The notes under the pieces: model-generated | Seen by the model: only the letters and a program-made list of their open reading frames with translations | What the model was told of the DNA's origin: nothing | Databases searched by the model: none | Source: Azorinus chamasolen | Lineage: Eukaryota > Mollusca > Bivalvia > Cardiida > Solecurtidae | Assembly: GCA_963576725.1 (NCBI GenBank) | Contig: OY755252.1 | Coordinates: 24,004,655 to 24,068,654 of the forward strand | DNA: 64,000 bases | Direction: 5' to 3' | Program-made: the position numbers and the translations under genes | In this document: piece after piece, positions 36,101 to 48,100 of the stretch | How positions within the stretch are numbered: position 1 is the first letter of the stretch | How the letters are laid out: each line of letters begins with the position of its first letter

Positions 36101-39100
36101 TACCTATGCATACAGTTTAGATCCAGAGGGGGCTTAGCTAACTAGGCCCAAATTGTGTGACATTGACCCTTTACTCCATAAATACACTTTTCTACACCTT
36201 TGCAAACAGAGTAGACCCAGATAGGATGGCTCCTATTATGGAGTAAAGGGTTGAAACAAGTGGATGCTTAATGTCAGCCTGCGTTAAGTGGTCACCTGCG
36301 TAAAGATCAATTCTTCTTTTACTAAACAATCCCCACACACATACACACACACACTAACACACACTTTATTCTCTTTTTCCTAGATTGTTACAGAATGTTT
36401 GGAGTGAATTCTTGACATTTATCTGTCTAACCAAACATAGGTAGGATTTCTCCTTCAGTATTAAACCTTTGTATGAAGATTGAAAGGGGATGGGGTAATT
36501 ATAGTATTCATCAGTGTTTAGCTAACATTTTAAGTTGTATTTGTTTTTATATTCTATGGTTACAAGGCTAATATCTGTGCAATGTTTGTTTCAGGATATT
36601 CACAGTCCAGACGAGACAACCACAGGGCATTGTACAGTGGAGTTACTATGTGCTTACGTTTCCTTTTAGATTTGTATATACAACACTGTTAGATTTGATT
36701 AGATTTACTTGTAAGTACATCTATGTTAATTGCAAAAAAATTTTTTTAACCCTTTACTTCATAAATACGCTTTTCTATGCCTTTGCAAACAGAGTAGACC
36801 CAGATCAGACAGCTCCTGTTGGAGACATCTGATCAGGGTCTGCTCTTATTGCTTATAACATATAGATATAATTCTACACCGTCGTGGTTAAATATTTGCG
36901 TGTCATTGTGTTATTAGCTCACCTGAACCAAAGGCTCAGGATGAGCTATTGTGACCGCGATGTGTCCGGCGTCCGTCCACATTTTCAAATGACATCTCCT
37001 CTGAAACTGCTGACTCAATTTTAACGAAATTTTGTCAGAAGCATCAGTGGCTAGGGGGAACGAAACATTGTTCACATTATGACCCGCGGACCAAAAATGG
37101 CCCCGCCCAAGGGCTGATCAGTTTTTCATAGGAAAATCTTTAAAAATCTTTACAAATCTTCTTCTCTGAAACTGTAAGGCCTAGACCTTTTATATTTGGT
37201 ATGTAGCATGATCTTATGGTCCTCTACAAAGGTTGTTCAAATTATGACCCCCGGGCCAAAAATGGCCCCGCCCAAGGGCTTATCAGTTTTTCATAGGAAA
37301 ATCTTTAAAAATCTTCTTCTCTGAAGCTGTAAGGCCTAGACCATTGATATTTGGTATGTAGCATGATCCAATGGTTCTCTACAAAGATTGTTCAAATTAT
37401 GACCCCTGGGCCAAAAATGGCCCCGCCCAAGGGCTTATCAGTTTTTCATAGGAAAGTCTTTAAAAATCTTCTTCTCTGAAACTGTAAGGCCTAGACCTTT
37501 GATATTTGGTATGTATCATGATCCAATGGTCCTCTACAAAGTTTGTTCAAATTATGACCCCCGGGCCAAAAATGGCCCCGCCCAAGGGCTTATCAGTTTT
37601 TCATAGGAAAATCTTTAAAAATCTTCTTCTCTTAAGCTGTAAGGCCTAGACCTTTGATATTTGTTATGTAGCATGATCCTATGGTCCTCTACAAAGGTTG
37701 TTCAAATTATGACCCCCAGGCCAAAAATGGCCCCGCCCAAGGGCTTATCAGTTTTTCGTAGGAAAATCTTTAAAAATCTTCTTCTCTGAAACTGTAAGGC
37801 CTAGACCTTTGATAATTGGTAAGTAGCATGATCTTATGGTCCTCTACATAGGTTGTTCAAATTATGACCCTGGACCAAAAATGGCCCCGCCCAAGGGCTC
37901 ATCAGTTTTTCATAGGAATATCTTTAAAAATCTACTGAAACTGTAAGGCCTAGACCTTTTATGTTTGGTATGTAACATGATCTTATGGTCCCCTACAAAT
38001 ATTTAGTTTTGGCTTGTGGTCCTCTGACAATAATATTCAATTTACGACCCTGACCACTGGGCGAAACTTGGCCCTGCCTCAGGGCTTATCAGTTTTTCAT
38101 GGGAAAAATGTAAAATATTATTTTTCTCTGAAACCATAAGGCTTAGACCTTTAATTAATGGCATACTGCTTTGCCTTATGGTTCTCTACCAAGGTTGTAC
38201 AAATGATTTCTTGTGGTAAAAAATGGCCCCGCCCCTGGGGTTATCTCAGGTGAGCGCTTCAGGGCCTCATTGCCCTCATGTTTTAAAGATACAGCTAATT
38301 AATATTCACGATGTCACTTTGTTGGCACTTTTGAAAATCAAAGTACATGTATTACATGTACCTGTATGGTTCAATCCATCTGTCTATGAGTAGAAGTGGA
38401 GACCAAATTACTTTATGCTTGTGACCGAAATTAAGTCGTTTTAATTCATTTAACCCACTACTCCATAGATACGCCTTTTAACACCATTGCAAACACAGTA
38501 GACCTTTAGGAGCCTTCTGATCAAGGTCTTCTCTGTTTGCTTATGAAATAACGATATAGATCTGATTGTAGAAGCTTCTACCAATGCCAGAAAATCATGT
38601 GTTCAACTTCATACGTCATTATATTCATGATATCTTTACATCGTACATGAATATTCATAGACTGGAGTAATGGATTAGACATCATGGTTGTAGATCAGAC
38701 CTGTTTTGATTTATCGAATACAATAAAAACCCTTTAATGCAACCACCTAAAAGAGGTACAATTTGAGGTGCTAGATGCAGGTGGTAGCTTAATGCAGGAC
38801 AAAAGTAATGCAGAAAGCTCCTAGAGGAGCTTTCTGCATTACTTATGTCCTGCATTAAGCAACCACCTGCTTATAGAGACACCCATGTTTATTCATTAAG
38901 TGGTCGCATTAGAGGGGTTCTACTGTATATGTGTTTCTCAGCCAAACCCTGTTTTATTGTTACTCATTAGGATTTCTTCTCTGAGGTGATTCAAATGGGT
39001 AGCAGCAAGATTTAGATTTCCAAACAAATTCTGTTACCGCTTTCCTTCATATAAACACATTTTCATGCATTTGCAAACAGAGTAGACCCAGATGATTAGA

Positions 39101-42100
39101 TCAGATGGCTCCTACAGGGTCTGCTCTGATTGCTTATGATATGATATAAATCTTGATTCTACAGTCTTTGAAAAGTTCTCTTGAAAAAGTTTACATTATG
39201 AAAATTCAGCTGATAGATAATTATGATTTCATTATTTCTTACATGAATATTGAACAGGGAAAGGGTTAATTCTTTTTCTTTAAAGCTCTGATAAATATAG
39301 GAATATTGTATTCACTGTGAGAAAGGTGTTTATTTTGGTTGAATATGTATTGTTACAAATTTCTACATACATGTACTTTCATTGTTGTCAGATGTTGTAC
39401 TTGTAATTATAACAAATTTTATTTGAAATCCTTTTTCATTTTTCAGTTCAGATATTACGTCCAGACCCTAGAAGGCGTAAGTATACATCTGCATGTTTTC
39501 TCTCTTTGTAATAAAGCAGACAATTTTTGCTCGAACAAGAAATTACAGGATTTGAATTCATCATTTCCTACATATAATCACACCTTTGCAAACAGAGTAG
39601 ATCCAGATCCTGTAGGAGCCATCTGATCAGGGTCTGCTCTGTTTACTTATGAAGTCATAATAGATTTGACCCTACATTTTCTACCAATACCAAACTATCC
39701 TGTGCCATTATAAAAAATCTGCTTATAAATATCCATGTCATTATTTCTGTACTCATGAATACATGTATTCAACATGGAAATAGTTTTTTGGCATCAGATG
39801 AATCCTTTACCTCGTAGATATGCTTTTTGACGCCTTTGCAAACGGAGCAGAACCAGACCAGACAACCACTGTAGAGTTGTTTGATCAGAATCTGCTCTGT
39901 TTGCCTGCTAATGATATATATCTGATTCTACAATTTGTGTCATGTACAAAATTCCTGTGTTCATATACATGTACCTTCACAAAAATTCAAGCAGTTGATA
40001 TTTGTGACATCATTATTACTTAACCCTTTCCTCCATAAATACGCCTTTCTACGCCTTTGTAAAAGTTACTTTTTGACACCATTGTGATAAATAGAGCATT
40101 TGTCCTTAGTAGCAAATGGCCAAATGCTCTATTTATCAATCTTTTCTCTAGTTTATGCTCCTTTTCAGTAGATTTATTCAAAGAGGTTAGATCTAAAAAT
40201 AGCCTATGAAGGAATGGGTTAAGAACTGTTCATGGTTAACTGGGTTTTACAAAAAGTGTAGAATGATATCAGATGACTCCTCTAGTAAATTAACCCGTTA
40301 CCTGTTCAATATTCATGTAAGAAATAATGATATCATGAATATTTATTAGATTAATTTTTAAAATTACATTTGAACATAGGGCATTTTGGCTTTAGGCAGA
40401 AACTCTAGAATCACATCTATTAAAATTTCATAAGCAAACAGAGCAGACCCTGATCAGACGGCTCTTACAAGAGCCGTCTGATCTGGATCTACTCTGTTTG
40501 CAAATGTGTGAAATAGCACTTAAATGAACGGAAGGGTTAAGTACTTTCTTACCTTATTGACTCTACCGTTTGAACATTCAGCATTCAAAGGGTTTAGGGA
40601 TTGTATTATAGCAGATTGACTCAATGAGTAACTTTACTAATTTGAACATTGAGTTTAGAGAGGTTTTACTGTAGTTTGATGAAGATCAGCACTATTTGCT
40701 TCTATGTCAATATGATTTAAAGTTATAAAAAAGAAGCCAATATTTTTAATGTGAATTATTCAGTCTTACAAACCAGTGACATGAGGAGACTGGTTGTCCA
40801 AATTTTACTGGTATACAGTAAAATCTCTCTAAACTGGACATTCAATTTAGTCTAAATATCCGTCTAAAGACAGAAGGCAGATTAATGCAGGGTGAAAGTT
40901 ATGCAGAAAGCTCCTCTAGGAGCTTTCTGCATGACTTTCACCCTGCATTAAGCAGTCACCTGCATAAGAATATCTAATTTTTTCTCTACTAGAATTTGGT
41001 TTAGACTGGGTTTTACAGCATACAGTTGATTACAAAATGTTTAGGGTAGATACAGTATGGCTGTCCATATATGACTGGTATATATACTGTTGAACTTCGA
41101 TATCTCAAACTCGGATAACTCGAACTAAAATTTCGGTCCCTCCAAAATTTACAATACAGAATTTTTGGCCGGATTGCTCGCAATCCAGGCTTATAGATTG
41201 GCGAATGCCGTCCGGCCGGCCGTCCGTCCGTCCGGTTGACCTTTTTGTTCGAGTTAGTTATAGCTAAAGTATAATACCTACAGTAACCAAACTTGGCATG
41301 TTGGTTCAGAATGAGGGTCCCATTACATGTCATAGGTTAGCAGGTTACTATGACCCCTTTTTGACCTAGTTTTTACGCTTCATTGACTTAGAGAATTTCC
41401 AGGTTGACCTTTTTGTTTGTGTTAGTTATAGCCAAAGTATAACACCTACAGTAACCAAACTTGGCATGTGGGTTCATAATGAGGGTCACATTACATGTCA
41501 TAGGTTAGTAGGTTATTATGACCCTTTTTTGACCTAGATTTTACGCCTCATTGACTTAGAGAATTTCCAGGTTGACCTTTTTGTTCCCGATCGATAACTA
41601 ATAAACGACTTGGCCTAGAATCTTCAAACTTGCTGTGGTGGTTAGTCATGACAACTGGATGACCCTTATTGTTTTTGAGGTCACTAGGTCAAAGGTCAAG
41701 GTCACATTGACCTTAACTGGTGAAATAGTTTCTGATCAATAACTGCTCAAGGGTTTGGCTTGGGATCTTCAAACTTGCTGTGATGGTTCGTCATGACCAC
41801 TAGATGACCCCTATAGTTTTTGAGGTCAAAGGTCAAGGTCACCATGACTTTAACTGGTAAAATGGTTTTTGATCAATAACTGCTCAAGGGTTTGGTTTAG
41901 GATCTTCAAATTTGCTGTGGTGGTTGGTCATGACAACTAGATGAACCCTCTTGTTTTTGAGGTCACTAGGTCAAAGGTCAAGGTCACCTTGACCTTAACT
42001 AGTGAAATGGTTTGTGATCAATAACTGCTCAAGGGTTAGCTTAGGATCTTCAAACTTGCTGTGTTGCTTGGTCATGACCACTAGATGACCCCTAATGTTA

Positions 42101-45100
42101 TTGAGGTCACTAGGTCAAAGGCCAAGGTCACCATGACCTTAACTGGTGAAATGGTTTCCGATCAATAACTGCGTAAGGGTTTGGCTTAGAATCTTCAAAC
42201 TTGCTGTGGTAGTTGGTCATGACCACTGGATGACTCCTATTGTGTTTGAGGTCACTAGGTCAAAGGTCAAGGTCACCATGACCGTAACTGGTAAAATTGT
42301 TTCTGATCAATATCTGCTCGAGGGTTTGGCTTAGGATCTTCAAATTTGCTGTGGTGGTTGGTCATGACAACTAGATGAGCCCTGTTGTTTTTGAGGTCAC
42401 TAGGTCTAAGGTCACCATGACCTTAACTGGTAAAATGGTTTCCAGTCAATAACTGCTCAAGGGTTTAACTTAGGATCTTCAAACTTGCTGTGGTGGTTTG
42501 TCATGACCACTAGATGACCCCTGATGTTTTAGGTCACTAGGTCAAAGGTCAAGGTCATCATGACATTAACAGGTGAAATGGTTTCCAATCAATAACTGCT
42601 CAAGGGTTTGGCTTAGGATCTTCAAACTTTCTGTGGTGGTTGGTCATGACAATTAGATGACCCCAATTTGAGGGCTTGGTGCAAAACTATTCTAACTCCT
42701 TCACAAAGCGAAGGAGTTAGAATAGTTTTGCACCAAGCCCTCGAATTGTTTTTGAGGTCACTAGGTCAAAGATTAAGGTCACCATGATTTTAACTGATGA
42801 AATGGTTTCCAATTAATAACTGCTCAATGGTTTGGTTGGGGATCTTCAAACTTGCTGTGGTGGTTGGTCGTAACCACTAGATGACTCCTATAGTTGTTGA
42901 GGTCACTAGGTCAAAGGTCAAGGTCACCATTACCTTAACTGGTGAAATGTTTTCAGATCAATAAATGATTAGTGGTTTGGCTTAGGATCGTCAAAGTTGC
43001 TGTGGTGATTAGTCATGACCAGTAGATGACCTCTTTAGTTGAGGTCACTAGATCAAAGGTCAGGGGGTCTGGGGTATACATGCTTTACAAATACCTCTTG
43101 TTTTTTATGCTTCAATGAATTTCTAGATTGACCTTTTTATACGCCCGAAGGGACGTATTATTGTATGGCGCATGTCGTCCGTCCGTCCGTCTGTCCGTCT
43201 GTCCGCACTCACCAAAGGGTAGTTGTGTGACTTTTTCTAACTAGTCCCACAAGTAAAATCATTAACCTGGCCATCTCTTGTGACATTAACCTGGCCATTT
43301 CTTGTGACATTAACCTGGCCAGTTGTGGGACATAGGGTTAGGGTTAGCTTCCAGATCATTCTTTTCCAAAGTTAGAGCCAAAAATAGTTTTTCTTGTGGG
43401 ACTAGTCACACAAGAAAAGATCAAAGGAAAAAGTCACACAACTACCCATTTGTTAGCATGTCCGTCCGTCCGTCCGTTAGCAATTTCTTGTGCAACTAAC
43501 TCCTCCTTTATTTTTCAACATAATTTCTTCAAACTTTCAGGAATGATAGATACTGATGTGTAGTTGTGCATATCAGTGAGATAACTCTCATATCATTTTT
43601 CATTCTGGAGTTATTGCCCTTTGATAGTTTCGGGTAGCAATTTCTTGTGCAACTAACTCCTCCTTTATTTTTCAACATAATTTTATAGAACAGCCTTCGG
43701 GCGTATATTGCCCCGTCTTGCGGTGCTCTTGTTAACATGTGGAGTCATGAGGACCTCATTACATGCAATTGGAATATGTTTAACTATTTATTATGCCTTC
43801 AGCATCTGCTGATGCAGAAATGTATAATGATTGACTGTTCATCTATATCACTTTAATTGGCAATCCGGCCATACTGACATTGGCGGTTTCTTGTTCTAAA
43901 ACGCATCACTACGCATACCTAGAAACACATGTGATAGCTTAATGCAGGTCTAATAAGTTCTTAATGCAGAGCTTATTGCAGCTTCTGTAGGAGCTTTCAG
44001 CATTACTTTAGACCTGCATTAAGCTGTGAACCTGAGAAATTGTTCAGATTAAAATTGGATAACTCGAACTTCTGTTATCTCAAACTAATTTGTATGGTCC
44101 CTTGAAGTTCGAGATATCGAGGCTCAGCTGTACAGTGGATTAGGGAGGTTAGCTATCCAGATATTTAGATACAGTACTGTTTTTCTAGAGCTCTATGTAA
44201 TGTGTATTTCAGATGTAACTGACCCAGTAGGGGATGTAACTAGGTTTATACAGAGTTACACTGAAAAATATGGCGACACCCACCCTGTGTTCTACCAAGG
44301 ATCATACAGTCAGGTATGTGTGCAAGGTGATATGGAATGATAGACTAGAACTTTGTAATAACGATAAAAACCTCTTGACTCAGACAGTGATTTATTATGG
44401 ATTTTAGGCAGGTAACCTCAGCCCTTTACTCCATAAATGTGCCTTTGCAAACAGCGTACACCCAGATCAGACGGCTCAAATAGGAATCTGCTCTGTTTGC
44501 TTATGAAATAACATAGATTATGATTCTACAGTTTCTTCCATGGCCAAAAGATCATGTGTTCATGTGCCATTATGAAAATTAACCTATTTATTATTTTCCT
44601 CCATAGGCTATTTTAAGACCCAACCTCTTTGAATGAATCTACCAAAAGGAGCATTTACTAGAGAAAAGTTAAATTTTAGAATTTTGTAGTTTTAAACCAT
44701 TGTGATAAATAGAGCATTTGCTCCTATAGGAGCAAATGCTCTATTTATCACAATAGTTTCAACAGGTGACTGTTACAGAGGCATAGAAAGGAGTATTTGT
44801 GGAGGAAAGTGTTAATATTCAGGGTGTCATTATTTCTTAACCCTTTCCCTCATATGAATGTGTTTTCATGATCCGGGTCTGCTCAGTTTGCTAATAGAAT
44901 TTGGTAGAGCTGTTTCTTAACTTTCTAAAATGGCTACAATGTTCCACCTTGCATATTGCATTATAATTATTTTGTCAATGAATATTCAGTAGGTATCGAA
45001 ATCTGGAATAAACACAACAGGGAAAGGGTTAAATGATTATTCATGGAGAAAAGAGTTTAGGGGTATATTATAGTCATCATGTAGACTGAACCATGTCTTG

Positions 45101-48100
45101 GTCTGACCAAGTGTTGGTCTGTGGTATTTTGGTTTTTTTTTGTCAGGACTATTTTTCAGCAGTTACTGACCAGATTACAATGAAACTTTAATTTCCATCA
45201 AGAGGAGATATACATATGGTTAGATTGTTCTAGTTCAAATTATTTTTGACAGCTATTTTGTTGTGTTTATTCAAATTATCACATAGTTTGACAAGTCCTA
45301 GTGTGGGGGGTATTAATCTTGTCTGACCAAGGTTTGCTCTGTTAAATTTAGGCATAATTCTATAGCTTCTGTTTTTAAAGCTAAAAAATTATCTTATTCA
45401 TATTAAATAAAAAGTTAATTTATATTCATACATTTTTATGCCCCAACGGCGGCGGGCATATAGTAATCGCATTGTCCATCCTTCCGCCCGTCTGTCCTTC
45501 CATCCGTCCGTCCCAAATTCGTGTCCCTTCTATAACTTCTTAATCTGTAAATGGATTTCAAAATAACCTGGCACAAATGTTCACCACACAAAGACAATGT
45601 GTCGCGTTCAACTCCCAGGTCAAAGGTCAAGGTCACAGGGTACAATTAATTTGTAACAAATTTCGTGTCCGGCCTGTAACTTCTTTATCTATCGATGGAT
45701 TTCAATATAACTTGCCAAAAATGTTCACCACACAAAGACGATGTGTAGTGTTGAACTTCCAGGTCCATGGGTCAAGGTCACAGGGTAAAATAACTTTGTA
45801 ACGAATTTCGTGTACAGTCTGTAACTTCTTTATATATCAATGGATTTCAATATGATTTGGCACAAATGTTCACCAGACAAAGATGATGTGTCGTTTCAAC
45901 TCCCTGGTCCATGGGTCAAAGGTCAAGGTCACAGGGTAAAATAACTTTGTAACGAATTTCGTGTACAGTCTGTAACTTCTTTATATATCAATGGATTTCA
46001 ATATAACTTGGCACAGATGTTCACCAGACAAAGACGATGTGTCAAATCCCTGGTCCATGGGTCAAAGATCAAGGTCACAGGGTACAATTTTTGGGGGCAT
46101 TTGTCATGTGACTGTGACAGCTCTTGTTTTTTCTAACATGAATATTCATTAGCTAAAAGGTTAATGAAAGATGAAAAGTATGCAGAAATTCCTAATTGAG
46201 CAATTGCTTGCTGTTAACCCATTACCTCATAGGCTATTTTTAGATACAACCTCTTTGAATAAATCTACCAAAAAGGAGCATTAACTAGAGAAAAGGAACA
46301 TTTAAGAATTTTGTAGTTTGAAACCATTGTGATAAATAGAGCATTTGCTCCTATAGGAGCAAATGCTCTATTTATCACAATGGTTTCACAAAGTGACTTT
46401 CACAGAGTCGTCAAAAGTCGTCAATATGAGGGAATGGGTTAAAGACACCCATGTTTATTCAATTAGCTTCTGCTTTAGAGAGGTTCTGCATTATTTGTCA
46501 TGGCTATGCTCATTCATGGTAATTTTTTCTACCCAGGCATTAAACGATGCAAAGCGAGAGTTACGGTTCCTGATGGTGTATCTGCATGGTCGTGATCACC
46601 AGGATACTGACAGCTTCTGTAGGTAAGTGGTGCAGACAGAAAATGAAAAACAATAACTGGTCTAAAGATATCGGTTTGAGAGCAAGACTGTCCTAACTAT
46701 ATTGTGTAACTCATATTACTGAATTATCAAATGGACTTGTCCAAAATTCAAAGAGGTCATGCTTATAGTGAATATTTAGGGATATTTCTAAAGAAAAGTT
46801 TAACATGACAAACAGTGCAGACCCTGGTAAAAGGGTTCTTCAAGGAGCCCTCTCATCTGGGCCTACACTGTTTGCAAAAGACATTAATGACTTGTTTCCC
46901 ACACTGTTAGGGTAAAATGTTACCAACAATTAACATAAATGTTTTTCTAAAATTGTGTATAAAATTGAATTCTCCATCATTTGTACATGTATTAATAAAT
47001 GCTATCAACATCCAATAGTTTCTATCCTGATAAGAAGCCTAGATTGGAGTCCTTGGAATTGTTTAACCCATTACCTCATAGGCTATTTTAGATCCAACCT
47101 GTTTGAATTAATCTACCGAACTGGAACATTAACTAGAGAAAAGGATTTTTTTTTATAATTTTGTAGTTTGAAACCATTGTGATAAAAAGAGCATTTGCTC
47201 CTATAGAGCAAATGCTCTATTTATCACAATGGTTTCACGGAAGTGAACTTTACAGAGGCATCAAAAGGCGTCAATATGAGGGAATGGGTTAAATCTTACC
47301 CACTGAATCAAATTGAGTGTTCTTTGATTGGTGTTAACTATTGAATTGATAATTCTGCCTTTTTTACAAATAGAGAAGACCCAGATCAGGTAACTCCTTG
47401 CATTATCCATCTGACCAGGGTCAGCTCGCTTTACTTTCATTTATGATTCCCTTCTGTTTACTATGGTAGTAAATATTCTTATTTTACATTTTTAATACAA
47501 AATTTAAATGTGTAATGAGAATTTTTGCATGAATATTCACCAATTAAAGGGTTAATAAATATTCATATAAGAAATAATGACATTGTGAATACTAATAAGC
47601 TGAATTTTTATGATGGCAGATACAGTAAAACCTCTCTATAACGGCCGCTTAATTACATCAAGTATTTTGTGTTAAATGCAGGTGGCTGCTTAAAGCAAGG
47701 TGAAAGTAAAACAAAACGCTCCTATAGGAGCGTTCTGTTTTACTTTCACCTTGCTTTAAGCAACCACCTGCCCTCAATGCCAACTAATTAACACAATTTA
47801 GTGGCTGTTATAGAGAGGTTTTACTGTATACACATAGCTGAAACTGTTGAATCAGGCCTATGGATTTTAATTGCAAACAGAGCACACCCTGATCAGATAG
47901 TCCTACAGGAGCCATCTGATCTGAGTCTATGCTGATTGCAGATGTGTTAAAAGTGTTTCTGTGAAGTAAACGGTTTAGTATATTAATATGCATGATGACA
48001 GGAGTTTGGCATGAATTATCAATATTCATTAAAGGATTAACTGTGAAAGATAATACACTTCTCATGAGTGAAAACAGTCCTGCATTTGTTTTCTATCAAA

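Larger units (their letters stand above)
41165..43897 (+). mobile_element. Pearl-like tandem-core element P1 (largest)
   Basis: The left hairpin is GGATTGCTCGCAATCC, followed by GTCCGTCCGTCCG. Two ~170-bp repeats (41237-41575) and about ten ~145-bp repeats (41590-43070) follow, aligned on GATCAATAACTGCTCAAGGG. GGCAATCCGGCC returns at 43858 before TTTCTTGTTCT. The 145-bp unit carries AGGTCACTAGGTCAAAGGTC AAGGTCA. Confidence 0.75.
41087..44130. mobile_element. Pogo-like element interrupted by pearl-like P1
   Basis: The left end CTGTTGAACTTCGATATCTC and the right end GAGATATCGAGGCTCAGCTG are inverted and lie next to TA. The D-type inner arm TAGCTTAATGCAGGTC and its inverse lie at 43930-44030. 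The rest is a nested pearl-like element. Confidence 0.7.

Noticed and set aside
39447..39480. Alternative reading of FAF2 exon 5 as FRYYVQTLEG
   Set aside because: That frame does not join exon 6 in phase; the FQILRPDPRR frame does, and matches the family.
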